Part shown: positions 27,372-36,505 of the stretch, in pieces
Numbering within the stretch: the stretch's first letter is position 1
Layout of the letters: each line of letters begins with the position of its first letter
Origin: Flavobacterium panici
GTDB taxonomy: Bacteria > Bacteroidota > Bacteroidia > Flavobacteriales > Flavobacteriaceae
Length of the DNA: 64,000 nt
Assembly: GCF_903819335.1 (NCBI RefSeq)
Contig: NZ_CAIJDE010000023.1
Span: forward strand, 1-64,000
Direction of reading: 5' to 3'
Made by a program: the position numbers and the translations under genes
Notes under the pieces: generated by a model
What the model saw: the letters and a program-made list of their open reading frames with translations, nothing else
Database searches by the model: none
What the model was told of the DNA's origin: nothing

Positions 27372-29129
27372 ATGAAAAAAGCAATAATAGCATTACAGCT
27401 TTTGTTTTCTGTTACAATTTTTGGACAAGGATTTCTGCATAGAGACGGACAAAAAATTGTTGACGGAAACGGAAAGAACATCATTCTAAGAGGCTTAGGC
27501 CTTGGTGGATGGATGGTTCAGGAAGGTTATATGTTACAAACACAGCCTTTTGCAAGTCCGCAATACCAAATCAAACAAAAAATTGAAGAAGTTATTGGAG
27601 AACAGGGAACAAAGGAATTTTACGCAGCCTACAAAGCAAACGGAATCACAAAGCGTGATATCGATTCGCTGGCAGCTTGGGGTTTCAATTCGATCCGTCT
27701 TCCAATGCATTATAACTTATATACGCCGCCCATTGAGCAGGAAAAAAATGGAGAAATCACCTGGATAGAAGAAGGCTTCACCATGACAGATAATTTATTG
27801 AAATGGTGCGAAGCAAACAAAATCTACTTGATTTTAGATTTACACGCTGCACCAGGCGGACAAGGAAATGATGCCGCAATTTCTGATTACGATACCACAA
27901 AACCATCATTATGGCAAAGTGAAGCCAATCAGAAAAAAATGATTGCTTTATGGAAAAAACTGGCCTCTCGCTACAGAGACAGTCAGTGGCTTGGAGCTTA
28001 TGATATTATCAACGAACCAAACTGGAATTTTACCGGATCAAATAAAAATGGCTGCGACGAGAACTCAAACGGACCTTTAAGAGATTTAATGGTTGCCGTG
28101 ACAAAAGCAATTCGCGAAGTCGACACAAACCACTTAGTAATTATCGAAGGAAATTGCTGGGGAAATAATTACAACGGTATTTTCCCTTTATGGGATGAAA
28201 ACATGGCGTTGAGTTTCCACAAATACTGGAACTACAACGACAAGGAATCGATCCAGAAAATGCTGGATTACAGAACACAATATAATGTTCCTATCTGGTT
28301 AGGAGAAAGTGGCGAAAACTCAAATGTTTGGTTTAAAGACGCTTTGACATTGGTGGAAACCAATAATATTGGATGGGCTTTTTGGCCAATGAAAAAAATC
28401 GAAAACATTGCAGGAGTAACTTCGGTAACCAAAATTCCGGAATACGATGTTTTACTAAAATACTGGAGAGATGGCGGTCAAAAACCATCAGCAGAATTTT
28501 CGAAAAAAGCATTAATGAAAATGGCCGATAACTACAAAATGGAAAACGTAACCGTAAAACCAGATGTAATCGATGCGATGTTCAGACAAGTGCAGACCAA
28601 CGATACAAAACCATATAAAAAACATGCAATTCCCGGAAAAATCATTGCAACGGAATATGATTTAGGAACAAATGGATTTGCTTATTCTGATAAAGATTTT
28701 ATCAATTACAGAGTTGCAACAGGAAATTTTGATCAATGGAATAAAGGAAATACAATGCGTAACGATGGCGTTGATATTTTGCCCTGTAAAGATGTCGGAT
28801 CAAACGGTTATCAGGTTTCATTTATTGAAGAAGGAGAGTGGTTACAATTTACTGCACAGATTAAAAAGCAAAATAAATACAATGTTGCCATACGTTATTC
28901 AAGCGAAAATCTTGAAGGACAGCTTCATTTAGAAACAGCAAATGGCGCAAAATCAAAAACCATAACATTGCCTGTAACTGGTGGAAATGAAAAATGGAAA
29001 ACCATTATTTTATCTGATGTAGAATTAAACGCAGGTGAAAATAAAATAAAAGTAGTTTTTGAAAAAGGAGGATTCAATTTGAATTATCTGGATTTTTTGG
29101 ACGGTAAAAAAAGTGTTTCTAAAAAATAA
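27372..29129 (+). CDS. GH5 glycoside hydrolase with C-terminal CBM6
   Basis: Secreted 585-aa beta-glucanase. It has a signal peptide (ending TIFGQ), then a GH5 TIM barrel (about 25-375) with acid/base Glu215 (IINEPNW) and nucleophile Glu312 (WLGESGE). The opening RGLGLGGWM and DLHAAPGGQ resemble exo-beta-1,3-glucanase-like GH5 members. About 90 residues of linker follow, then a CBM6-like beta-sandwich (about 485-580; EEGEWLQFTAQI, EKGGFNLNYLDF). Cotranscribed with its neighbours (29 bases after GH30 copy C, 6 before GH16). Exact specificity cannot be read from sequence. Confidence 0.88.
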   Translation: MKKAIIALQLLFSVTIFGQGFLHRDGQKIVDGNGKNIILRGLGLGGWMVQEGYMLQTQPFASPQYQIKQKIEEVIGEQGTKEFYAAYKANGITKRDIDSLAAWGFNSIRLPMHYNLYTPPIEQEKNGEITWIEEGFTMTDNLLKWCEANKIYLILDLHAAPGGQGNDAAISDYDTTKPSLWQSEANQKKMIALWKKLASRYRDSQWLGAYDIINEPNWNFTGSNKNGCDENSNGPLRDLMVAVTKAIREVDTNHLVIIEGNCWGNNYNGIFPLWDENMALSFHKYWNYNDKESIQKMLDYRTQYNVPIWLGESGENSNVWFKDALTLVETNNIGWAFWPMKKIENIAGVTSVTKIPEYDVLLKYWRDGGQKPSAEFSKKALMKMADNYKMENVTVKPDVIDAMFRQVQTNDTKPYKKHAIPGKIIATEYDLGTNGFAYSDKDFINYRVATGNFDQWNKGNTMRNDGVDILPCKDVGSNGYQVSFIEEGEWLQFTAQIKKQNKYNVAIRYSSENLEGQLHLETANGAKSKTITLPVTGGNEKWKTIILSDVELNAGENKIKVVFEKGGFNLNYLDFLDGKKSVSKK

Positions 29130-29135
29130 AAGCAA

Positions 29136-30218
29136 ATGAAAAAATTTAAAAATATAATGGACAAAGCAGGTTTTCTAACCACTATTTTATTGCTGATATT
29201 TCAATCTTGCAGCAGCAGTAACGATAGCTCAGACGGAGGTTCAGATAATCCAGCCCCTTCAAACTTAACTATTCAGGTTGAAGTTGTGGGTAAAACTGCA
29301 GCAAACCCTGATGGGGATGGAAGCGGTAAAGTAAACTTGAAAATTAATGCAGCAAATGCAGTTTCATATAAAGTCTTAATAGACAATCAGCTTAAAGAAA
29401 TTACAAACGGAGAACTTACATACACATTTACAGGTTCAGGGACAAAAACATATTCTATAATTGTTTCGGCTTACAATGGTTCTGGGCAATTTATCAGTTC
29501 AACTTCTTCGGTAAATGTATATGTTGCCAGAAAAATACTTTGGGCAGATGAATTTGATGTAGATGGTGCGCCAAACACTTCGAAATGGGGTTACAACACA
29601 GGAACAGGAGACGGATGGGGAAATAACGAATTAGAATATTACACAACTCGTCCAGAAAACGTAATTATTTCAAATGGAACCCTAAAAATTAAAGCCATTA
29701 AAGAAGAGTATATGGGAAGCCATTATACATCGACAAGAATGCTTACAAAAGGTAAATTTTCATTTAAATACGGAAGAGCAGAAGTTCGTGCAAAATTACC
29801 AGTGGGCGGCGGAACATGGCCGGCATTCTGGATGTTAGGAGATAATATCGATACTGCGCCTTGGCCTGCTTGTGGTGAAGTTGATATTCTGGAATCAGTT
29901 GGAAATAATCCAAACGTGAACCACTCTTCACTGCATTCGCCTGGACGTTCAGGAAACACACCTGATACTAAAACGACAACAGTTCCAAATTCAGCGACAG
30001 AATTTCATATTTACGCTGCAGAATGGAGTGCCGAAAGCATTAAGTTTTATGTAGATGATAATTTGTTTTATACCTATGCAAATTCTGCTTCAACACCATT
30101 TAACGCTAATTTCTTCCTGATTTTAAATTTAGCAATGGGAGGAAATTTTGGAGGAACGGTTGATCCAAATTTCACTAATGCAACTTTCGAAGTTGATTAT
30201 GTGAGAGTATATAATTAA
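29136..30218 (+). CDS. GH16 beta-glucanase (laminarinase-like) lipoprotein
   Basis: Endo-acting retaining beta-glucanase, 360 aa. A signal sequence with lipobox Cys at about residue 25 (FQSCSSS) is followed by a Ser/Asp-rich tether and a PKD/Ig-like domain (about 45-130). The GH16 jelly roll (about 135-360) carries the catalytic motif EVDILE (Glu248, Asp250, Glu253). The WxWGNNELEYYT segment is typical of laminarinase-type GH16. This is the clearest indicator that beta-1,3-linked glucan is part of the target. Confidence 0.9.
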   Translation: MKKFKNIMDKAGFLTTILLLIFQSCSSSNDSSDGGSDNPAPSNLTIQVEVVGKTAANPDGDGSGKVNLKINAANAVSYKVLIDNQLKEITNGELTYTFTGSGTKTYSIIVSAYNGSGQFISSTSSVNVYVARKILWADEFDVDGAPNTSKWGYNTGTGDGWGNNELEYYTTRPENVIISNGTLKIKAIKEEYMGSHYTSTRMLTKGKFSFKYGRAEVRAKLPVGGGTWPAFWMLGDNIDTAPWPACGEVDILESVGNNPNVNHSSLHSPGRSGNTPDTKTTTVPNSATEFHIYAAEWSAESIKFYVDDNLFYTYANSASTPFNANFFLILNLAMGGNFGGTVDPNFTNATFEVDYVRVYN

Positions 30219-30291
30219 CATAAGTTTTAAATAAGTTTTTTTCTTTAAGTATAGAGAAACACTAGCTTTACGGATTAAAATTTTAAAAATT

Positions 30292-31131
30292 ATGAAAAAG
30301 ACAAGTAAATTTATTTTAGTATTATTCTTACTTTTTGTAAGTGTTTCATTTTATGGTCAAAATTTAAAAATTATGACTTATAATATTCGTTTAGATGTTG
30401 CATCAGACGGAGAAAATGCGTGGCCGAAACGAAAAGATTATTTTACTTCTCAAATAAAATTTTATGGTCCGGAAATTTTTGGAGTTCAGGAAGCAACGCC
30501 AAATCAGGTAATAGATATCGCAGGAGCTTTTCCAAATTATAACAGATTTGGAATAGGAAGAGAAGAAAACGGAACGGGAGAAGCTTGTACTATTTATTAC
30601 AAAAAAGATCGTTTTAAGGTGCAGAATTCCAACACGTTTTGGCTTTCAGAAACACCAAACGTAGTTTCAAGAGGCTGGGACGCAGCTTGTAACAGAGTTT
30701 GTACGTATGCGCTTTTTACAGATTTAAAAACAAAAAAGACGTTCTGGGTTTTTAACCTGCATCTGGATCATATGGGAGAAGAAGCAAGAATAAAAGGTGT
30801 ACAGCTTGTTTTGAAAAAAATAAGTGAAGTAAACACAAAGAAATATCCGGCATTTTTAATGGGAGATTTCAATTCAGAACCAAACACACCTCAAATTGCA
30901 GAAATAAAAAAAGTAATGGATGATACTAGAGATGTTTCAATAGAAAAACCTTTTGGACCATCAGGAACGTTTAATGGTTTTAAACATAACGAACCAGTTA
31001 CATTATTGATAGACTATATTTTTATTTCAAAAAATAGCGGATTAAAAATTCAAAAACATGCAGTTTTAAGTGATTCTAAAGATTTAAAATATCCGTCAGA
31101 TCATTTACCTGTTTTAATAGAAATAGATTAA
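30292..31131 (+). CDS. Secreted endonuclease/exonuclease/phosphatase-family hydrolase
   Basis: 279-aa EEP-fold metal-dependent phosphoesterase with signal peptide (ending FYGQ). Core motifs are visible: MTYNIRLD, FGVQE, NLHLDHMG, GDFNSEP and SDHLPV. EEP proteins cut nucleic acids, inositol phosphates or sphingomyelin-type lipids; sequence alone does not choose. It sits inside the glucan operon, two bases before GH30 copy D, so it is coexpressed with glycosidases. It may remove a phosphodiester decoration or process material released from fungal or algal cells (inference). Confidence 0.8.
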   Translation: MKKTSKFILVLFLLFVSVSFYGQNLKIMTYNIRLDVASDGENAWPKRKDYFTSQIKFYGPEIFGVQEATPNQVIDIAGAFPNYNRFGIGREENGTGEACTIYYKKDRFKVQNSNTFWLSETPNVVSRGWDAACNRVCTYALFTDLKTKKTFWVFNLHLDHMGEEARIKGVQLVLKKISEVNTKKYPAFLMGDFNSEPNTPQIAEIKKVMDDTRDVSIEKPFGPSGTFNGFKHNEPVTLLIDYIFISKNSGLKIQKHAVLSDSKDLKYPSDHLPVLIEID

Positions 31132-31132
31132 A

Positions 31133-32557
31133 ATGAAAAACATTAACAAAAAACTTCAAATCTTACTTTTACTGCCGCTTATTGCGATGCAGATAAAATG
31201 CGGATCTTCAAAAAGTGTAGTTGCCAATTCTGGAAAAGCAGAATCATGGATTACAACTACCGATGAATCTTCTAAACTTAAAAAACAGGATGATTTAGTT
31301 TTTAGTACCGAAACTAATTCAAACCAAACCATTGAAGTAAATCCTTCTGAAAAATTTCAAACTATCGAAGGTTTTGGATTTTCGTTAACAGGAGGAAGCG
31401 CTCAGACCATTTTAAAACTGGATAAAGCAAAAAGAGAAGCATTGCTTCAGGAATTGTTTTCCAGAAAAAATGATGCCATTGGTATAAGTTACCTGCGTAT
31501 TAGTATTGGAGCTTCAGATTTGAATGAGAAAGTTTTTTCGTATGATGATATGCCAGAAGGACAAACAGATTTAAAACTGGAGCACTTTAATCTTGGTCCG
31601 GATTTAAATGATGTGGTACCAGTGTTAAAAGAAATTTTAGCCATAAATCCAAAAATAAAAATTATGGGCTCACCTTGGTCTCCTCCAGTTTGGATGAAAG
31701 ACAACGGAAGCTCAAAAGGAGGAAGCCTTCAGCCAAAATATTATGAGGTTTATGCCCAGTATTTTGTAAAATACATTCAGGCAATGAAATCTCACGGAAT
31801 TGTTATTGATGCCATTACACCGCAAAATGAGCCGTTGCATCCGGGAAATAATCCAAGTTTATTAATGCTTGCAGAACAACAGGCAGATTTTATTGGAAAT
31901 CATTTAGGGCCAGCTTTCAAAGCAGCAGGAATTAAAACCAAAATTATAGTTTACGATCACAATTGTAATAAACCAGAATATCCTTTAACTATTTTAAAAG
32001 ATGCAAAAGCGAATCCTTTTGTTGCTGGTTCAGCATTTCACTTATACGAAGGAGATATCAGCGCTTTGACCACAGTTCATGATGCATTTCCAAACAAAGA
32101 TTTATATTTTACAGAACAATATACAGGATCAAAAAGCAGTTTTGAAAATGATTTAAAATGGACTGTAAAAAATGTCGTAATTGGTTCAATGCGTAACTGG
32201 AGTAAAAATGCACTTTCGTGGGGATTGGCAAACGATGAATATTACAAACCATTTACACCAGGCGGATGTTCGACTTGTAAAGGAGCTTTAATGATTGATC
32301 AAAATCAAAACATTAAGCGTGAAGTTGGTTATTACATTATTGGACATGCTTCTAAATTTGTTCCCGAAGGTTCAGTAAGAATTGGAAGTAATATTGTTGG
32401 AAACTTATATAATGCAGCTTTCAAAACGCCATCTGGACAAACCGTTTTAATTTTAGAAAACGACGGAACTTCGACAGAAACATTCAATATCAAATACAAT
32501 CAAAAACAAATTTCAACTACTTTAAACGCTGGTGCAGTTGCAACTTACGTTTGGTAA
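31133..32557 (+). CDS. GH30 glycoside hydrolase, copy D (lipoprotein)
   Basis: 474-aa GH30 enzyme, sister of copy C. The lipobox is IKCGS (Cys about residue 23). Acid/base is Glu233 (TPQNEP) and the nucleophile Glu328 (FTEQY). The SPWSPPVWMK loop is intact, and GGCSTCKG is shared with copy C. Starts two bases after the EEP gene stop and ends 14 bases before the GH3 ATG, so it is embedded in the operon. Probably a beta-1,6-glucanase or beta-glucosidase with specificity different from copies A/B. Confidence 0.87.
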   Translation: MKNINKKLQILLLLPLIAMQIKCGSSKSVVANSGKAESWITTTDESSKLKKQDDLVFSTETNSNQTIEVNPSEKFQTIEGFGFSLTGGSAQTILKLDKAKREALLQELFSRKNDAIGISYLRISIGASDLNEKVFSYDDMPEGQTDLKLEHFNLGPDLNDVVPVLKEILAINPKIKIMGSPWSPPVWMKDNGSSKGGSLQPKYYEVYAQYFVKYIQAMKSHGIVIDAITPQNEPLHPGNNPSLLMLAEQQADFIGNHLGPAFKAAGIKTKIIVYDHNCNKPEYPLTILKDAKANPFVAGSAFHLYEGDISALTTVHDAFPNKDLYFTEQYTGSKSSFENDLKWTVKNVVIGSMRNWSKNALSWGLANDEYYKPFTPGGCSTCKGALMIDQNQNIKREVGYYIIGHASKFVPEGSVRIGSNIVGNLYNAAFKTPSGQTVLILENDGTSTETFNIKYNQKQISTTLNAGAVATYVW

Positions 32558-32571
32558 CCAAAATTAAATTC

Positions 32572-34800
32572 ATGAAAAAAATAACCACATTTGCCTTGTT
32601 GATGGTCTCGTTTTTTGCGGCGGCCCAGCAGCAAACAATAGATCAAAAAGTAAATGATCTGTTGAAGAAAATGACAATTGAAGAAAAAATTGGTCAGCTT
32701 AATCAATACACAGGAGATAATCAGGCAACAGGTCCAATTACAATAAACCCTAACAAACAAGCCGAAATCAAACAAGGTTTAATAGGTTCGATGTTAAATA
32801 TCATCGGAACAAAATATACCAGACAATATCAGGAATTGGCTATGCAGTCAAGACTTAAAATTCCGTTGTTATTTGGTCAGGACGTTATTCACGGATACAA
32901 AACAACATTCCCGCTTCCGTTAGCCGAAGCAGCAAGCTGGGATTTACAAGCTATTGAATTAGCGGCTAGAGTCGCTGCAGAAGAAGCTTCTGCAAATGGA
33001 ATTCACTGGACATTTGCACCAATGGTAGACATTAGCCGTGACCCGCGCTGGGGACGTGTAATGGAAGGCGCAGGAGAAGATACTTATCTAGGATCTAAAA
33101 TTGCATATGCAAGAGTAAAAGGTTTTCAGGGAAATAAATTAGGAGATTTAAACTCTGTTATGGCCTGCGTAAAACACTTTGCAGCGTATGGAGCTGGAGT
33201 TGGAGGCAGGGATTACAACTCAGTTGATATGAGCGAAAGAATGCTTCTTGAAACCTATTTACCACCTTTTAAAGCTGCTTTAGACGCTGGAGCAGCAACA
33301 TTTATGAATTCTTTTAATGATTTAAACGGAATTCCTGCAACTGGAAATGCACATTTACAAAGAGATATCTTAAAAGGAAAATGGAACTTTCAGGGATTCG
33401 TAGTTTCAGACTGGGGTTCAATTGGAGAAATGGTAGCTCACGGTTATTCAAAAGACCTTAAAGAAGCTGCATATTCTGCCATTACAGCCGGAAGTGATAT
33501 GGATATGGAAAGTAATGCATACCGTTACAATTTAGCGCAACTGGTAAAAGAAGGCAGAGTTTCTATTGATTTGGTTGATGATGCTGTAAAACGTATTCTT
33601 CGCAAAAAATTCGAATTAGGTTTATTTGATGATCCTTACAGATATTCTGACGATAAAAGAGCTGAAAAAGTTTTAGCAAATCCTGCAAACAGAAAAGCAG
33701 CGCTTGAAGTAGCAGAAAAAAGTATCGTTTTGTTGAAAAACGAAAACCAGACTTTACCAATTTCTAAAAGTGTAAAAACAATTGCATTCATTGGTCCAAT
33801 GGTAAAAGAATATAAAGCCAATATGGGATTTTGGTCTGTTGAACTTCCAGATGTAAACTATGATAAATGGGTAGTTTCGCAATGGGATGGTTTACAAAAT
33901 AAAGTAGGTAAAAACACAAAATTACTTTACGCAAAAGGGTGCGACATTACCGGAGATAATAAAGATGGTTTTGCTGAAGCAGTTGAAACAGCGAAACAAG
34001 CAGATATTGTAATTTTGAGTATTGGTGAAAGACACGATATGAGCGGTGAAGCAAAAAGCCGCAGTAATATCAATTTGCCAGGTGTTCAGGAAGATTTAGT
34101 AAAAGCAATTCAGGCAACAGGAAAACCAGTTGTAGTTTTAATTAATGCAGGAAGACCTCTTATTTTTAATTGGACTGCAGATAACGTTCCTGCAATCGTA
34201 TACACTTGGTGGTTAGGAACAGAAGCAGGAAATGCAATTGCAGATGTTTTATTTGGAGATTACAATCCATCAGGAAAATTACCAATCACTTTTCCAAGAG
34301 AAGTTGGACAAATCCCAATTTATTACAATCATTTCAGCACAGGAAGACCAGCTAAAAATGAAGATTCAAAAAACTATGTTTCAGCATATATCGATTTAAA
34401 GAACTCGCCTAAATTTCCTTTCGGATACGGTTTGAGTTATACTAAATTCGATTATTCAGGATTGAAACTTTCTTCGACAAAAATCAAAAGCAGCGAAACA
34501 ATTAAAGTTTCATTTCAATTATCAAATGTTGGAAAAGTTGCTGGAGAAGAAGTGGTTCAGCTATATTTAAAAGATAAATTTGGATCAGTAGTTCGTCCGG
34601 TTTTAGAACTAAGAGATTTCCAAAAAGTGAAATTAAATGCAGGAGAAACTAAAACAATCGAATTTACAATCGACAAAGAAAAACTTTCTTTCTACAATGA
34701 TAAATTAGAATGGACGGCAGAGCCTGGAGATTTTGAAGTGCTGATTGGAGCTTCATCAGCAGATATTAAACTAAAATCAGATTTTGAATTAGTACAGTAA
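32572..34800 (+). CDS. bglX: GH3 beta-glucosidase
   Basis: Exo-acting beta-glucosidase, 742 aa, BglX type, periplasmic after a signal peptide ending FAAAQ. The GH3 N-terminal barrel has KHFAAYG and the nucleophile Asp280 in VVSDWGS. The C-terminal sandwich domain and fibronectin-III-like domain (about 650-740) are present. It would hydrolyse imported gluco-oligosaccharides to glucose. Start at the ATG at 32572; an in-frame TTG at 32551 inside the upstream gene is not used because the signal peptide begins at MKKITTF. Last gene of the PUL. Confidence 0.92.
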   Translation: MKKITTFALLMVSFFAAAQQQTIDQKVNDLLKKMTIEEKIGQLNQYTGDNQATGPITINPNKQAEIKQGLIGSMLNIIGTKYTRQYQELAMQSRLKIPLLFGQDVIHGYKTTFPLPLAEAASWDLQAIELAARVAAEEASANGIHWTFAPMVDISRDPRWGRVMEGAGEDTYLGSKIAYARVKGFQGNKLGDLNSVMACVKHFAAYGAGVGGRDYNSVDMSERMLLETYLPPFKAALDAGAATFMNSFNDLNGIPATGNAHLQRDILKGKWNFQGFVVSDWGSIGEMVAHGYSKDLKEAAYSAITAGSDMDMESNAYRYNLAQLVKEGRVSIDLVDDAVKRILRKKFELGLFDDPYRYSDDKRAEKVLANPANRKAALEVAEKSIVLLKNENQTLPISKSVKTIAFIGPMVKEYKANMGFWSVELPDVNYDKWVVSQWDGLQNKVGKNTKLLYAKGCDITGDNKDGFAEAVETAKQADIVILSIGERHDMSGEAKSRSNINLPGVQEDLVKAIQATGKPVVVLINAGRPLIFNWTADNVPAIVYTWWLGTEAGNAIADVLFGDYNPSGKLPITFPREVGQIPIYYNHFSTGRPAKNEDSKNYVSAYIDLKNSPKFPFGYGLSYTKFDYSGLKLSSTKIKSSETIKVSFQLSNVGKVAGEEVVQLYLKDKFGSVVRPVLELRDFQKVKLNAGETKTIEFTIDKEKLSFYNDKLEWTAEPGDFEVLIGASSADIKLKSDFELVQ

Positions 34801-34817
34801 TATAGAATGTCAATTAA

Positions 34818-34889
34818 AATTGGCGCTATGGATTTATAAAGGTTTTGAATTATTTCAAAACAGTATTTATAAAATCCATAGCGCCAATT
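34818..34889. repeat. 72-base near-perfect inverted duplication, also a bidirectional terminator
   Basis: Arms of 23-24 bases (AATTGGCGCTATGG...) with one extra base, and inside them a further 8-bp stem (GTTTTGAA/TTCAAAAC) with a TTAT loop. The right half is the 3' end of the small minus-strand gene; the left half is an inverted copy of it. It separates the GH3 gene from that convergent gene and can act as terminator for both. Confidence 0.8.
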
Positions 34890-35107
34890 CCTTTATAAGA
34901 TGCGTACAAAGCTTTATCAAAAGCTTCGCGTTTTGCTTTTTTATCTTTCGCTTCAGTTTTAACGATCATTTCGTTAAAAATTCTTTCCTGTTCTTCACTG
35001 TATTTTAGCGAAGCTTCTAAAAGATAAGTCTTAGAAACAAATCCGAAGGAAGTCCAGATTTTGGATCTAATTTTTTTGTTAATATTTTTTAGCGGATTGA
35101 CACTCAT
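34850..35107 (-). CDS. Small protein of unknown function (85 aa)
   Basis: I do not recognise it. It is a basic, helical, soluble-looking 85-aa protein without signal peptide or membrane segment; the middle (about 30-65) is strongly charged (TEAKDKKAKREAFDKAL). ATG at 35107, stop at 34850 inside a large inverted repeat. Convergent with the PUL and divergent from the Nudix-type regulator. Codon use is normal for the window, which argues for a real gene. Confidence 0.6.
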   Translation of the reverse strand: MSVNPLKNINKKIRSKIWTSFGFVSKTYLLEASLKYSEEQERIFNEMIVKTEAKDKKAKREAFDKALYASYKGIGAMDFINTVLK

Positions 35108-35394
35108 AATCTCGTTTATTAAATTTCAATTCTCTATTTATCTACAGAATACAAAGTTAAATATTTGTAATCTTTTTCTTTCTTAATGTTTCTGTTTTAA
35201 CAATTTGTTGTTCAAATGTGTTATTATGACGCAATGTACTTATTTTTTCAATTCATTTCGTAATTTTAACTAAAATTGTGATTTGTACACTTTTGATTTT
35301 TTCAATACTTATTTATTTTATAAAGACGTGCTTTTTATAAAAATGTAACAGTTTTGAAAAATAAAAGTAAATTGCAAGTTTAATAAGAACTCAA

Positions 35395-36150
35395 ATGCTG
35401 AAATTTATTATAGAAAATAACGAGAATTACCAGCCGGGACTTTCCATTGATTGCGTTATTTTTGGGTTTCATGATAATCAATTAAAAGTTTTGCTGATTA
35501 AAGTTCCGCACAGTGAAAAGTGGTCTTTACCAGGCGGGTTTATTCCGATAGATCAGGATATTGATACAGCAGCAGTGACTGTTTTAAATGAAAGGACCGG
35601 AGTAGAAGGTGTTTTTTTAAGACAGTTTGCAGCATTTGGAAAAATTAAACGAAATGATGACCATTTTGGAAAAGAGGTTCTAAAATATTTAGATATCGAT
35701 CCGGAGAAAGGCAAATGGCTGACACGTCGTTTTGTAACCATTGGGTATTATGCTTTGGTAGATTTTTTAAAAATTGTTCCTGTCCGAACAAGTTCTTCTG
35801 AAATAATAGAATGGATCGACCATAAAGAAGTTCCTGAACTTATTTTAGATCACAAAGAAATTCTTGATAAAGCCCTTGACACACTAAGAACAGAATTAAA
35901 TTTAATGCCTGTTGGATATAATTTATTACCGGAAAAATTCACAATGCCGGAACTGCAAAAATTGTATGAAACGATTCTGGACAAAAAACTTGACAGAAGA
36001 AATTTTATGCGAAAAATAACTAATATCGGAATTTTGAATAAATTGGATGAAAAGAAAAATAATGTAGCACATAAAGCGCCAAACTTATATTCTTTTGATA
36101 AAGAGAAATACGATGAAGTTTTAAAAAATGGATTGAATCAAGGCTGGTAA
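35395..36150 (+). CDS. Nudix-domain transcriptional regulator (NrtR/AraR-like)
   Basis: 251 aa: an N-terminal Nudix fold (about 10-150) and a C-terminal winged-helix DNA-binding domain (about 160-245; NLLPEKFTMPELQKLYE, DRRNFMRKI). The Nudix box is degenerate: GGFIPIDQDIDTAA...LNERTGV lacks the REUxEE catalytic glutamates. It is therefore probably a ligand sensor, as in AraR-type sugar regulators of Bacteroidota and in NrtR. It lies beside the glucan PUL after a 287-base non-coding interval with AT-rich sequence and no clear element. Ligand unknown; sugar or nucleotide-sugar is plausible. Confidence 0.82.
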   Translation: MLKFIIENNENYQPGLSIDCVIFGFHDNQLKVLLIKVPHSEKWSLPGGFIPIDQDIDTAAVTVLNERTGVEGVFLRQFAAFGKIKRNDDHFGKEVLKYLDIDPEKGKWLTRRFVTIGYYALVDFLKIVPVRTSSSEIIEWIDHKEVPELILDHKEILDKALDTLRTELNLMPVGYNLLPEKFTMPELQKLYETILDKKLDRRNFMRKITNIGILNKLDEKKNNVAHKAPNLYSFDKEKYDEVLKNGLNQGW

Positions 36151-36179
36151 ATAAAGGTCTAACTTTAAAATTTACAATT

Positions 36180-36503
36180 ATGGTTTCTTCTGAAGATTTT
36201 AGAAAAGCAGCTTTATCCTTTGAAAATGCAGTTGAAGAACCACATTTTGAGAAAACCTCTTTTAGGGTAAACAAAAAGATATTTGCCACTTTTGATGAAA
36301 AAAACAATCACGCCGTTTTGAAATTAAACGAAATTGATCAATCTGTTTTTTGTGCTTCAAGCGAAATGATTTTTTATCCAATTCCAAATAAATGGGGAAA
36401 ACAAGGCTGGACAATTGTAGAGCTTTCTAAAGTTCGGCCAGAAATGTTTCAAGATGCTTTACAGCTTTCCTACCAAAACGTGGCTCCAAAAAAGAAGAAA
36501 TAA
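36180..36503 (+). CDS. MmcQ/YjbR family protein
   Basis: 107-aa single-domain protein of the MmcQ/YjbR (double-wing CyaY-like fold) family, recognised from the opening (SSEDFRKAALSFENAVEEPHFEKTSFRVNKKIFATF) in part and the end (WTIVELSKV). Members bind DNA in structural classification, but the biochemical role is unknown. Thirty bases downstream of the Nudix regulator on the same strand, so probably cotranscribed; convergent with alkB. Confidence 0.8.
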   Translation: MVSSEDFRKAALSFENAVEEPHFEKTSFRVNKKIFATFDEKNNHAVLKLNEIDQSVFCASSEMIFYPIPNKWGKQGWTIVELSKVRPEMFQDALQLSYQNVAPKKKK

Positions 36504-36505
36504 AT

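Noticed and set aside
34820-35008. 62-aa plus-strand frame after the GH3 gene
   Set aside because: Runs through the inverted duplication and antisense to the 85-aa gene; composition is not protein-like.
36020-36307. 95-aa frame opposite the Nudix regulator and MmcQ genes
   Set aside because: Shadow of two well-supported plus-strand genes.
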